Below, in pieces: positions 6,966-14,524 of a DNA stretch of 14,524 nucleotides. Both the position numbers and the translations under genes were made by a program. The notes under the pieces were generated by a model. It did not search any database. It worked only from the letters and a program-made list of their open reading frames with translations, and had not been told where the DNA came from. Each line of letters opens with the position of its first letter. The stretch's first letter is position 1. This DNA is from an uncultured Lachnobacterium sp. (GTDB taxonomy: Bacteria; Bacillota; Clostridia; Lachnospirales; Lachnospiraceae), in contig CAMFPD010000038.1 of assembly GCA_945971355.1 (NCBI GenBank), positions 1 to 14,524 on the forward strand, read 5' to 3'.

Positions 6966-7988
6966 ATGAAGAAAAAAATTTTTAAAATACTGTTTGTTAT
7001 AATAATTATTTTAGCTATTGTTTACATATGCATTTCAAGATATAACAACAAAACTAAATATAATGACGGATATGTAAATGGAAATACAGCTGGCAATCTG
7101 TATAATGCAGGTCTATTTTGTGAAAATGATGGAAAAGTATTTTTTGCTAATCCTGATGATCATAATTACTTGTATTCTATGGATTCTTCAGGGGGAAACC
7201 TAAAAAAACTGTGTGAAGATAATGCTATGTACATAAATGCTGACAGTAATTATGTGTACTATGTCAGAAACAATAATAAGAAAAACAGTAAATCAGACAA
7301 TGAATATTCATACTTTTCATTCAACAACAATAGTCTTTGCCGAATAGACAGAGATGGAAAAAATCTAACAATATTGGATGAGGCGCCTTGCATCTATGCA
7401 ACGCTTATAGGAAACTATGTTTACTATCTCCATTATGATAATGAAAATGCTACAAGCCTGTATGTGGTTGGAATTGACGGAAAGGATCCTCATATGGTTC
7501 AAATGGATTACGCTTTCACATGTAGCAGTGTTGGACAGTATTTCTATTTTAACAGTCCTACAACAGGTGCCCTGATGCGCTTCAACACTGCCTCAAACAC
7601 CGCCTCAACTATTTATAACTGTCACTGCTATAAACCAACAGTAATTGATAATAAAGAAGCATATTATCTTGATGTGGACCAAAAAAATGCACTTGTACAT
7701 ACTAACCTGGAAAATATTAATCCAACAACTCTGACAACTGATAGTATAGAACTATACAATGTGTATGGCAGCAATATTTACTATCAGAGAACTGGTGAAC
7801 AGCCAGCTCTTTGTATAATTAAAAACGATGGCTCAGAGTCGAGAACCCTGGCCATCGGTGAGTATACAGCGATTAATGTCACATCATATAACATTTATTT
7901 TAAAGATTTCATGACTGGAACCATGTATTGTACTCCAACTGTCAATCCAGGACAAATTACTGAGTTTCATCCTGGAGTTGATGAATAG
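6966..7988 (+). CDS. Membrane-anchored protein with seven propeller-like repeats (DUF5050-like)
   Basis: The start is the ATG at 6966, 8 nt after GGAGG. A GTG at 6909 in the same frame lies upstream of the promoter and is rejected. The product has 340 residues: a basic N-terminus, one membrane segment (about 5-24) with no lipobox cysteine, a polar Asn/Lys-rich stretch, then an extracytoplasmic domain. I count seven related units beginning near residues 54, 94, 149, 190, 229, 268 and 307. Most are about 40 residues apart, each with a hydrophobic YxYY/VFF-type strand, a loop, L(Y/C)xxxxDG and a closing strand. This suggests a seven-bladed beta-propeller, as in DUF5050 / LRP1-like propeller proteins of Clostridia. 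The role is unknown; ligand binding or sensing at the cell surface is possible. It is a single gene between divergent pheA and convergent polC, and its stop codon directly abuts that of polC. Confidence 0.85.
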   Translation: MKKKIFKILFVIIIILAIVYICISRYNNKTKYNDGYVNGNTAGNLYNAGLFCENDGKVFFANPDDHNYLYSMDSSGGNLKKLCEDNAMYINADSNYVYYVRNNNKKNSKSDNEYSYFSFNNNSLCRIDRDGKNLTILDEAPCIYATLIGNYVYYLHYDNENATSLYVVGIDGKDPHMVQMDYAFTCSSVGQYFYFNSPTTGALMRFNTASNTASTIYNCHCYKPTVIDNKEAYYLDVDQKNALVHTNLENINPTTLTTDSIELYNVYGSNIYYQRTGEQPALCIIKNDGSESRTLAIGEYTAINVTSYNIYFKDFMTGTMYCTPTVNPGQITEFHPGVDE

Positions 7989-10900
7989 CTATGCACCAAA
8001 ATCAAATAGTGAAAGCTGATTAGATTCAGGTATGTCACCAAACAGTCCAAGATCTGCCATCAAATCGATGACGGTCTTGGATGTTTTTGTTCTTTCCCTA
8101 AAATCATCCTTAGATAAAAACGGACCATCCTTTGCAGCTTCTGCAATATTTACTGCCGCATTATCTCCAAGTCCATCAATACTGTTCAAAGAAGGCATAA
8201 GCTTGCCATGAACAATCTGGAAACGGTTTGGATGTGCTGTGTATATGTCCAGCTTTTCGAATTCAAATCCTCTTGCATACATTTCATGAACTAATCGCAT
8301 ATCCTTAAAAGTATCCTGTTCCTTTTTAGACAGCGTATCCTTACGTTTTTTATAATCTTCCATATACACTTCAAGTCTCTCTTTTCCTTGACACATCAGT
8401 TCATATGAAAAACCAGTAGCTCTTATAGAAAAATATGCCGCATAATAAGCAAGAGGATAAAACACCTTACAATAGGCAATTCTCCATGCCATCATAACAT
8501 ATGCTGCCGCATGGGCCTTAGGGAACATATATTTGATTTTCTCACAGGACCAGATATACCAGTCTGGAACACCATGCGCAATCATATCAGCTTTCCACTC
8601 TGGCCAATCTTTACATTTTCCCTTTGCAATAACACCCTTTCTGACATTCTCCATAATCTTAAATGCTCTTTCCGATTCAAGTCCCATGGAAATCAGATAG
8701 GTCATGATATCATCTCTGGTACAAATACATGAAGAAATTGTAGCTGTCCCCTCCTCGATTAATGTCTGAGCATTTCCGAGCCAAACATCAGTACCATGAG
8801 ATAATCCTGCTATTCTAATCAAATCCGAAAATTCCTTCGGCTGAGTGTCGATTAACATTCCCATAGCAAAGTCAGTTCCAAATTCAGGGATTCCAAGAGC
8901 ACCGAGAGGTGTTCCATCAATATCCTCAGGACTAATGCCAAGAGCAGATGTATTCTGGAACAGAGACATCACAGCTTTATCATCCAAAGGAATCTGTGTT
9001 GGATCCACCCCCGTTAAATCCTGAAGCATTCGAATCATGGTTGGATCGTCGTGTCCCAGTATATCAAGCTTCAAAAGGTTATGATCTATAGAATGATAAT
9101 CAAAGTGTGTTGTTGTAATGTCCACAGTCATATCGTTAGCAGGGTGCTGAACCGGAGTAAAGGTATTAATCTCCTCTCCCATTGGGAGAACTACAATTCC
9201 TCCCGGATGCTGTCCCGTTGTTCTTCTGACTCCTACACAGCCTTCAACAATTCTGTCAATCTCACAATTTCTTTTTCTGACACCGCGTTCTTCATAATAA
9301 TTCTTTATGTAACCAAAAGCTGTTTTATCAGCCAGAGTACCTATGGTTCCGGCTTTGTATGTCTGACCTTCTCCGAAAATAACCTCTGTGTACTTATGTG
9401 CCTTACTCTGATATTCACCAGAGAAGTTAAGATCAATATCAGGCTCTTTATTTCCCTTAAATCCAAGGAAAGTTTCAAACGGAATATCAAACCCTTCCTT
9501 CGTGAGTGGCTTTCCACACTTTGGACATATCTTATCCGGCATATCACAACCGCCTCGTCCTGAATAGGATAATACTTCCTCTGAGTCAAATTCACTGTAT
9601 TTACAGTATTTACACAGATAGTGCGCACGAAGAGGATTTACTTCTGTAACACCAGACATCGTGGCAACAAATGAACTACCTACGGAACCTCTGGAACCAA
9701 CCAGATATCCATCCTCATTTGATTTCCATACCAGTTTCTGGGCTATAATATACATAACGGCATATCCATTGGAAATAATTGAGTTAAGTTCTCGATCCAA
9801 TCTTTCCTTTACGATAGGTGGCAGTTCCTCTCCGTACATTCGGTGTGCCTTTGTATAACAAATATCCCTAAGCATATCATCTGAATTCAAAATTACAGGT
9901 GGACACTTATCTGGTCTTACTGGAGAAATTCTCTCACACATATCTGCAATTTTGTTTGTATTTGTAACTACAATTTCCTCTGCTTTTGCACTGCCAAGAT
10001 ACTCAAATTCCTTGAGCATTTCTTCGGTTGTCCTAAGGAAAAGTGGCGCCTGATCATCCGCATCCTTAAATCCTTTACCTGCCATAATTATTCGTCTATA
10101 TATTTCATCCTCTGGGTCAAGAAAATGAACGTCACAGGTTGCAACAACAGGCTTGTTAAATTGTTCACCAAGCTTAACTATTCTCTTATTTATATCAATC
10201 AGATCATTATCATCTGCAATAGGAGAATCCTCATCACGAATCATAAACGCATTATTTCCTAATGGCTGAATTTCCAGATAATCATAGAACTCTACAAGTC
10301 TGGTAATCTCCTCCTGCGGTCGGCCATTTAAGATTGCTTTATATAATTCACCTGCTTCACAGGCTGAACCAATCAAAAGTCCATCTCTGTACTTTATAAA
10401 TTCAGACTTTGGAATTCTTGGTCTTCTGTTGTAATACTTAATATGTGCAAGGGAAGTTAATCTATATAGATTAGTTCTTCCCTGATCACAGGTTGCAAGT
10501 ATAATTGCATGATATGTAGGCATTTTCATTATATTGTTAACAGATGACCTGGCCATATCCTTTACTTCATCAAGAGTTTCAATTCCCCTATCATGTAACA
10601 TCTGAACAAATTTCACGAAAATTTCAGCAGTACATGCTGCATCATCCACAGCTCTGTGATGATGATCTAATGAAATATTTAATGCCTTTGCAACAGTATC
10701 AAGCTTAAATCTATTTAGTTGAGGTAAAAGAACTCGGGCTAAGGCAACTGTATCGATTATTGTAGGAGCACATTCAATACCTAACAATTCACAGTTCTTT
10801 TTTATAAAGCTCATATCAAAGTCAGCATTATGGGCAACCATTGTACAGTCTTTACAAAATTCCATAAACTCAGGAAGAATGTTTTCTATTAATGGCGCAT

Positions 10901-12566
10901 CAATTACCATATCATCTCTTATTGATGTAAGCTGTTCTATTCTAAATGGAATAGGCACCTGTGGATTAACAAAAGTAGAGAATCGATCTACAATTTTACC
11001 AGCTGAAACCTTTACAGCTCCTATTTCTATAATCTTATTTACTTCCGGGCTAAACCCAGTTGTTTCAATATCAAAAACCACATAATTGTCATCGATAGAC
11101 TGGTTATGGCTATTTTCTACAATGTCCTTTGTGTCGTCAACAAGGTATGCCTCAACACCATATATAACCTTAAATGTGTCATCAATTGCATGATTAGCGT
11201 CAGGGAAAGCCTGCACATCTCCATGGTCTGTGATAGCAATAGCTTTATGGCCCCATTTCATAGCTCTTTTTACAATATCCTTTACATCAGACACTCCATC
11301 CATATCGCTCATCTTGGTATGGCAGTGAAGCTCCACTCTTTTCTCTGCACTGTTGTCCATTCTGACTGTTGTGAAATCAGATATTTTCTTAACCCCAACA
11401 ATTGAACCAATTGTCAAATCACTGTCAAACTTATCAATAGTTGCCACACCTTTTACTTTTAGGAATTTTCCCTTGCTGATATCATCTAAAAGCTCTGGTA
11501 CATCATCATTTCTGGCAAACATCTTTAAAACAATTGTATCCGTAAAGTCTGTAAGAGAAAAAATAATGATGGTTTTCTCGTTTCGAATTTCTCTGGTATC
11601 TACACTTAACACCTTACCACGAATACAAACCTCTCCTATTGGGCCATCAATTTTTTCAATGTCAATTGTTTCATCATCAAAGCCTCTACCATAGATAACA
11701 TCAGGATCGTTATCGTACTTACGACGAAATTCTCCCTTTTTCTCAAATTTACGCTCAAATTTCTTTTCTGGCTTTTTATCCTCTATCTTCTTGTCTGCTT
11801 TTTCTCCCGTGGATGCAGCATTTTGAATAGTCGCCTGCTCTTTATTTTTTGAAGGATTTCCTGCATCGCTTGTCGAATTTGAATTAAAAGTATTCGAATT
11901 TGTAGAATTATCAACAAACATTCCTTCATCTTTTTTGCCCTCTGAATTGTCATCGGATGAACTTTCATCATTCCCCCTTAGGGCAAACTTAGTCCTTGAA
12001 ATAATGTTTTCTACTTCCTGTTGTATCTGCTTTTCAGAATTTTTGCGATATTTACTCTCCTCAGGTTGTCTGTACGCTACTTCAATATGGAAATCAAAAC
12101 CACATCTTTCACATACAACTTTCTCTAAAAATTCTATTATCTCATTGGTTCGCGTCTTGGCAATTATTGTTTCATCTAATGTCATTATCATATGATAATC
12201 ATCAGTAAACATCATGTCCGCGGTTCTAAGCAGATTGTATTCCAGAACACTATACTTATTAATCTCATCCAGAATACTGTCTTTATATACATCCATTAAG
12301 CTTCTTGGAGTATATTGTTCCGAAAGCTGATACGACTCAATTATTGTAATCTTTAGGTTCTTTCCCGCAAAGATCTGACTCTGAATAGCCTCCTCAAGCT
12401 TCCATATTTTTTTCTTGAAAATAAGTCTTTTTGCACGCAAATAAATGCGAATATGATCATGTTCATGATTCGCACTTATTTTAGTAACCTCAGCATCATT
12501 TAGAAGCTCTGTTATTTCATTATCAAGTTTTAATGTAGGAAAAACATCCTTGAACGATTTTGCCAA
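7989..12566 (-). CDS. polC: DNA polymerase III alpha subunit, PolC type
   Basis: This is the replicative polymerase of low-GC Gram-positives, with a built-in proofreading exonuclease. In order: N-terminal domain (1-195); low-complexity linker (about 196-292); OB fold (about 311-395); PHP domain (HCHTKMSDMDG at 414, ITDHGD at 445); DEDDh exonuclease inserted in PHP (D499 and E501 in FDIETTG, HNADFD at 579, HHHRAVDD at 635); a zinc-binding segment with C985, C988, C1007, C1014 and C1017; palm with PDIDLNF (D1043, D1045) and KLDILGHDD (D1168); and fingers with FPKAHAAAYVMMAWRIAY. Length is 1525 residues against about 1437 in Bacillus subtilis, and the linker accounts for most of the excess. The start is TTG (12564-12566), 9 nt after GGAG; the protein beginning MAKSFKDVFPTLKLD fits the family start. 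It lies 2 nt after the ispG stop, so translation is likely coupled. No terminator is visible after its stop. Confidence 0.98.
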   Translation of the reverse strand: MAKSFKDVFPTLKLDNEITELLNDAEVTKISANHEHDHIRIYLRAKRLIFKKKIWKLEEAIQSQIFAGKNLKITIIESYQLSEQYTPRSLMDVYKDSILDEINKYSVLEYNLLRTADMMFTDDYHMIMTLDETIIAKTRTNEIIEFLEKVVCERCGFDFHIEVAYRQPEESKYRKNSEKQIQQEVENIISRTKFALRGNDESSSDDNSEGKKDEGMFVDNSTNSNTFNSNSTSDAGNPSKNKEQATIQNAASTGEKADKKIEDKKPEKKFERKFEKKGEFRRKYDNDPDVIYGRGFDDETIDIEKIDGPIGEVCIRGKVLSVDTREIRNEKTIIIFSLTDFTDTIVLKMFARNDDVPELLDDISKGKFLKVKGVATIDKFDSDLTIGSIVGVKKISDFTTVRMDNSAEKRVELHCHTKMSDMDGVSDVKDIVKRAMKWGHKAIAITDHGDVQAFPDANHAIDDTFKVIYGVEAYLVDDTKDIVENSHNQSIDDNYVVFDIETTGFSPEVNKIIEIGAVKVSAGKIVDRFSTFVNPQVPIPFRIEQLTSIRDDMVIDAPLIENILPEFMEFCKDCTMVAHNADFDMSFIKKNCELLGIECAPTIIDTVALARVLLPQLNRFKLDTVAKALNISLDHHHRAVDDAACTAEIFVKFVQMLHDRGIETLDEVKDMARSSVNNIMKMPTYHAIILATCDQGRTNLYRLTSLAHIKYYNRRPRIPKSEFIKYRDGLLIGSACEAGELYKAILNGRPQEEITRLVEFYDYLEIQPLGNNAFMIRDEDSPIADDNDLIDINKRIVKLGEQFNKPVVATCDVHFLDPEDEIYRRIIMAGKGFKDADDQAPLFLRTTEEMLKEFEYLGSAKAEEIVVTNTNKIADMCERISPVRPDKCPPVILNSDDMLRDICYTKAHRMYGEELPPIVKERLDRELNSIISNGYAVMYIIAQKLVWKSNEDGYLVGSRGSVGSSFVATMSGVTEVNPLRAHYLCKYCKYSEFDSEEVLSYSGRGGCDMPDKICPKCGKPLTKEGFDIPFETFLGFKGNKEPDIDLNFSGEYQSKAHKYTEVIFGEGQTYKAGTIGTLADKTAFGYIKNYYEERGVRKRNCEIDRIVEGCVGVRRTTGQHPGGIVVLPMGEEINTFTPVQHPANDMTVDITTTHFDYHSIDHNLLKLDILGHDDPTMIRMLQDLTGVDPTQIPLDDKAVMSLFQNTSALGISPEDIDGTPLGALGIPEFGTDFAMGMLIDTQPKEFSDLIRIAGLSHGTDVWLGNAQTLIEEGTATISSCICTRDDIMTYLISMGLESERAFKIMENVRKGVIAKGKCKDWPEWKADMIAHGVPDWYIWSCEKIKYMFPKAHAAAYVMMAWRIAYCKVFYPLAYYAAYFSIRATGFSYELMCQGKERLEVYMEDYKKRKDTLSKKEQDTFKDMRLVHEMYARGFEFEKLDIYTAHPNRFQIVHGKLMPSLNSIDGLGDNAAVNIAEAAKDGPFLSKDDFRERTKTSKTVIDLMADLGLFGDIPESNQLSLFDFGA

Positions 12567-12568
12567 AA

Positions 12569-13615
12569 TTACTCACTCCAATTATCTAACTCATATTTAA
12601 GGGCCGATAGCAATTCATCCTCTGGAACCTTTTTGTATACTTCTCCGTGTTTAATAATAAGCCCCTCTCCAATTCCACCTGCTATTCCTATATCAGCTTC
12701 CTTTGCCTCGCCAGGGCCATTTACTACACACCCCATTACTGCAACCTTAATATCTAAAGGATAACCGGAAACCATAGTTTCCACTTGATTTGCAAGGCCA
12801 ATAAGATCAATTTTTGTTCTACCACAGGTAGGACAGGACACAACTTCTATTCCACCCTTTCTAAGTCCTAAGGTTTTTAGAATAAGCTTGGCTGACTTTA
12901 TCTCCTCCAATGGATCACCAGTCAACGAAACTCTAATTGTATCACCTATTCCCTGACTTAAGATAAGCCCCAGACCGATTGATGATTTAATATTTCCACT
13001 TATCAATGTCCCAGCTTCCGTAATTCCAACATGAAGCGGATAATTAGTTTTTTGTGAAATAAGCTCATGTGCCTTCACACACATAAGAACGTCAGAGGAT
13101 TTGATACTTATAACAAGATTATCATATCCCATACTCTCAATTAACTGAACCTTGTCTAACGCACTCTCAACAATTCCTTCAGCTGTAACACCATTATATT
13201 TTTCTACAAGATTCTTCTCGAGTGAGCCACTGTTGACACCCACACGAATTGGAATATTTTTCTCCTTCGCAACATCTACAACAGCTTGTACTCTTTCAAC
13301 AGAACCAATATTACCTGGATTAATTCTAATCTTGTCAGCTCCATTTTCCATAGCTGCAATTGCAAGCTTATAATCAAAATGAATATCTGCAACAAGAGGA
13401 ATAGAAATACTTTGTTTGATTTCTTTTAATGCAGTAGCAGCCTCCATTGTTGGCACTGCACAGCGGATAATATCACAGCCTGCACTGGCAAGTGCATTAA
13501 TCTGTGCTACAGTTCCTTTAACATCCTCTGTTTTTGTATTAGTCATAGACTGAATAAGTATAGGATTACCCCCACCTATTACCTTGTTTCCAATGTGTAT
13601 CTCACGTGTCTTCAT
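12569..13615 (-). CDS. ispG: 4-hydroxy-3-methylbut-2-enyl diphosphate synthase
   Basis: IspG (GcpE) performs the penultimate step of the MEP isoprenoid pathway, reducing MEcPP to HMBPP with a [4Fe-4S] cluster. The 348 residues are the usual bacterial length. The TIM-barrel part includes QSMTNT, VADIHFDY and KIRINPGNIG. The cluster ligands are C261 and C264 in SCPTCGRT, C296 in MGCVVNGPGEA, and E303. The start ATG (13613-13615) follows AGGAGA at good spacing. That binding site overlaps the stop of rseP 12 nt upstream, and polC begins 2 nt downstream. The order rseP-ispG-polC is common in Clostridia, often with dxr and cdsA further upstream, which here would lie beyond the contig end. Confidence 0.98.
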   Translation of the reverse strand: MKTREIHIGNKVIGGGNPILIQSMTNTKTEDVKGTVAQINALASAGCDIIRCAVPTMEAATALKEIKQSISIPLVADIHFDYKLAIAAMENGADKIRINPGNIGSVERVQAVVDVAKEKNIPIRVGVNSGSLEKNLVEKYNGVTAEGIVESALDKVQLIESMGYDNLVISIKSSDVLMCVKAHELISQKTNYPLHVGITEAGTLISGNIKSSIGLGLILSQGIGDTIRVSLTGDPLEEIKSAKLILKTLGLRKGGIEVVSCPTCGRTKIDLIGLANQVETMVSGYPLDIKVAVMGCVVNGPGEAKEADIGIAGGIGEGLIIKHGEVYKKVPEDELLSALKYELDNWSE

Positions 13616-13627
13616 ATGTTTTATCTC

Positions 13628-14479
13628 CTATACAAAGATATTTTTTATATCATTAAACATTACAATAAACATCAAAACGAATAAAAGGATAATTCCTACG
13701 AAATGAACATAGCCTTCTTTTTCAGGATCAATTTTCTTTCTTCGAATTACCTCTATCAACAAAAATACCAGCCTGCCTCCATCTAAAGCTGGAAGCGGAA
13801 GCAAATTCATCACTCCAAGATTTGCAGACAACAGGATACCCCAATTAAGCATATTAAGGAATGCATAGAAATACCCATCATTGGATACACTCTCATCATA
13901 AGTTTCGCCAATATTTTGGACAATTCCAACCGGACCACTCAAATCCTTGACCCCAAATCTCTCTGTAAACAACAATTTGATGCTTTCAACAGTACTGTAT
14001 ATCCAATATTTCACCTCATATACACTGTTTACTAACGCCGTACCGACATTTGCCTTAGTATACTGTCCTGTTCCAACAAATCCATATAAATATCGCTGGC
14101 TTTCCTCATCAAAAACTGGTACAAGTGTAGTTGTCTTTTTCTCACCGTCCCTTAAATACGTCACTTCTACACTCTCTCCGTAATGTATAGTAGAATACAA
14201 GCTTATCTCCTTGTAAAAATGAATATTATAATTATCCATTTTTACAATTACATCTCCTGCCTGCATCCCGGCCTCATCAGCTGAATATCCCTCTAGAACA
14301 TCACTGAGTTTCGCCTCGTCATAGCCTATACTCATTATAATTATAAATGAAAATATAAACGCCATGATAAAATTAAAAAGCGGACCGGCAAATACTACAC
14401 TTATTCTCGCCCACACAGACTTGTTGTTAAAAGCCCTATCATCCGCAGAGTCAGAATCCTCTCCTTCCATCATACATGC
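13628..14479 (-). CDS. rseP: RseP-family site-2 zinc metalloprotease, N-terminus missing at contig end
   Basis: This membrane protease (RseP/RasP) cuts proteins within the bilayer, typically anti-sigma factors or signal-peptide remnants. The real sequence has 283 residues, from ACMMEGEDSDSADDRAFNNK to the stop at 13628. It shows a membrane segment (ISVVFAGPLFNFIMAFIFSFIIIM), a PDZ domain (about VLEGYSADEAGMQAGDVIVKMD onward), a second membrane region with MNLLPLPALDGG that carries the zinc-ligand Asp of the LDG motif, and a C-terminal membrane segment. The first active-site half, HExxH, and about 60 residues before ACMMEG are absent because the contig ends there. The codons for MYKRQ that seem to begin the frame (14480-14494) are sequencing adapter. 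ispG follows after 12 nt. Confidence 0.95.
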   Translation of the reverse strand, partial: ACMMEGEDSDSADDRAFNNKSVWARISVVFAGPLFNFIMAFIFSFIIIMSIGYDEAKLSDVLEGYSADEAGMQAGDVIVKMDNYNIHFYKEISLYSTIHYGESVEVTYLRDGEKKTTTLVPVFDEESQRYLYGFVGTGQYTKANVGTALVNSVYEVKYWIYSTVESIKLLFTERFGVKDLSGPVGIVQNIGETYDESVSNDGYFYAFLNMLNWGILLSANLGVMNLLPLPALDGGRLVFLLIEVIRRKKIDPEKEGYVHFVGIILLFVLMFIVMFNDIKNIFV

Positions 14480-14524
14480 CTGTCTCTTATACACATCTCC
14501 GAGCCCACGAGACTAAGGCGAATC
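14480..14524. other. Nextera sequencing adapter left at the contig end (not genomic)
   Basis: Bases 14480-14498 are CTGTCTCTTATACACATCT, the 19-bp Tn5 mosaic end. Bases 14499-14513 are CCGAGCCCACGAGAC, the rest of the Nextera read-2 adapter. Bases 14514-14521 are TAAGGCGA, which is the N701 i7 index. Bases 14522-14524 are ATC, the first bases of the P7 sequence. The order and junctions are exact. Read on the minus strand, the mosaic end gives the well-known artefact peptide MYKRQ. Confidence 0.99.

Noticed and set aside
9051..9563. A 170-codon open frame on the plus strand
   Set aside because: It lies wholly antisense to polC palm and zinc-segment coding, has no convincing binding site and its translation resembles no family.
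10458..10473. Perfect 16-bp palindrome TAATCTATATAGATTA
   Set aside because: It is inside conserved polC coding sequence (codons for Leu-Tyr-Arg-Leu) with no T tract and no gene boundary nearby; most likely a codon-use coincidence.
14480..14498. Tn5-like transposon end suggesting a mobile element
   Set aside because: It is followed exactly by Nextera adapter and index bases, so it is a library artefact.
1..14524. tRNA, rRNA, CRISPR array, insertion sequence, toxin-antitoxin or defence gene
   Set aside because: No cloverleaf, regular spaced repeats, inverted-repeat-bounded transposase or matching protein was found; almost all sequence is accounted for by the listed genes and leaders.

Overview
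This is an AT-rich Firmicutes window. It carries a PolC-type replicative polymerase, an infC-rpmI-rplT operon with a transcription-attenuation leader, and the order rseP-ispG-polC. That combination, with the look of the individual proteins, suggests a class Clostridia organism, most likely Lachnospiraceae. This is inference from gene content, not a database result. Nothing here looks like a phage, a plasmid, an insertion sequence, CRISPR or a defence island. It is mostly housekeeping sequence.

Layout, left to right. (1) Bases 2-658 (+) are the 3' part of an AraC-family regulator, cut by the window edge. (2) A 13-bp hairpin at 634-670 lies between two convergent units and can end both. (3) On the minus strand from about 1992 down to 708 lies the ribosomal operon infC-rpmI-rplT. 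It has a clear promoter, a roughly 140-nt leader with a perfect 11-bp terminator and a competing upstream element, and an infC gene that appears to start at ATT. (4) On the minus strand from 6908 down to 2028 lies a compact operon, pheA - Ppx/GppA-like phosphatase - ppk. It makes phenylpyruvate (the phenylalanine precursor) and probably handles polyphosphate or (p)ppGpp. (5) Back to back with pheA, a single plus-strand gene (6966-7988) encodes a membrane-anchored protein with seven beta-propeller-like repeats. (6) On the minus strand from 14479 down to 7989 lie rseP (partial), ispG and polC, packed with gaps of 2 to 12 nt. This is the isoprenoid / membrane protease / replication cluster, and its promoter is outside the window.

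The last 45 bases (14480-14524) are not genomic. They are Nextera sequencing adapter, including an i7 index, left at the contig end. The apparent N-terminus MYKRQ on the rseP reading frame is translated adapter. The real gene is truncated there and lacks its HExxH half-site.

The points most worth following up are the infC leader switch and ATT start, the seven-repeat surface protein with its tightly back-to-back promoter, the Ppx-like protein with a substituted first phosphate-loop Asp, and the unusually long low-complexity linker in PolC. I saw no convincing undescribed multi-gene system.
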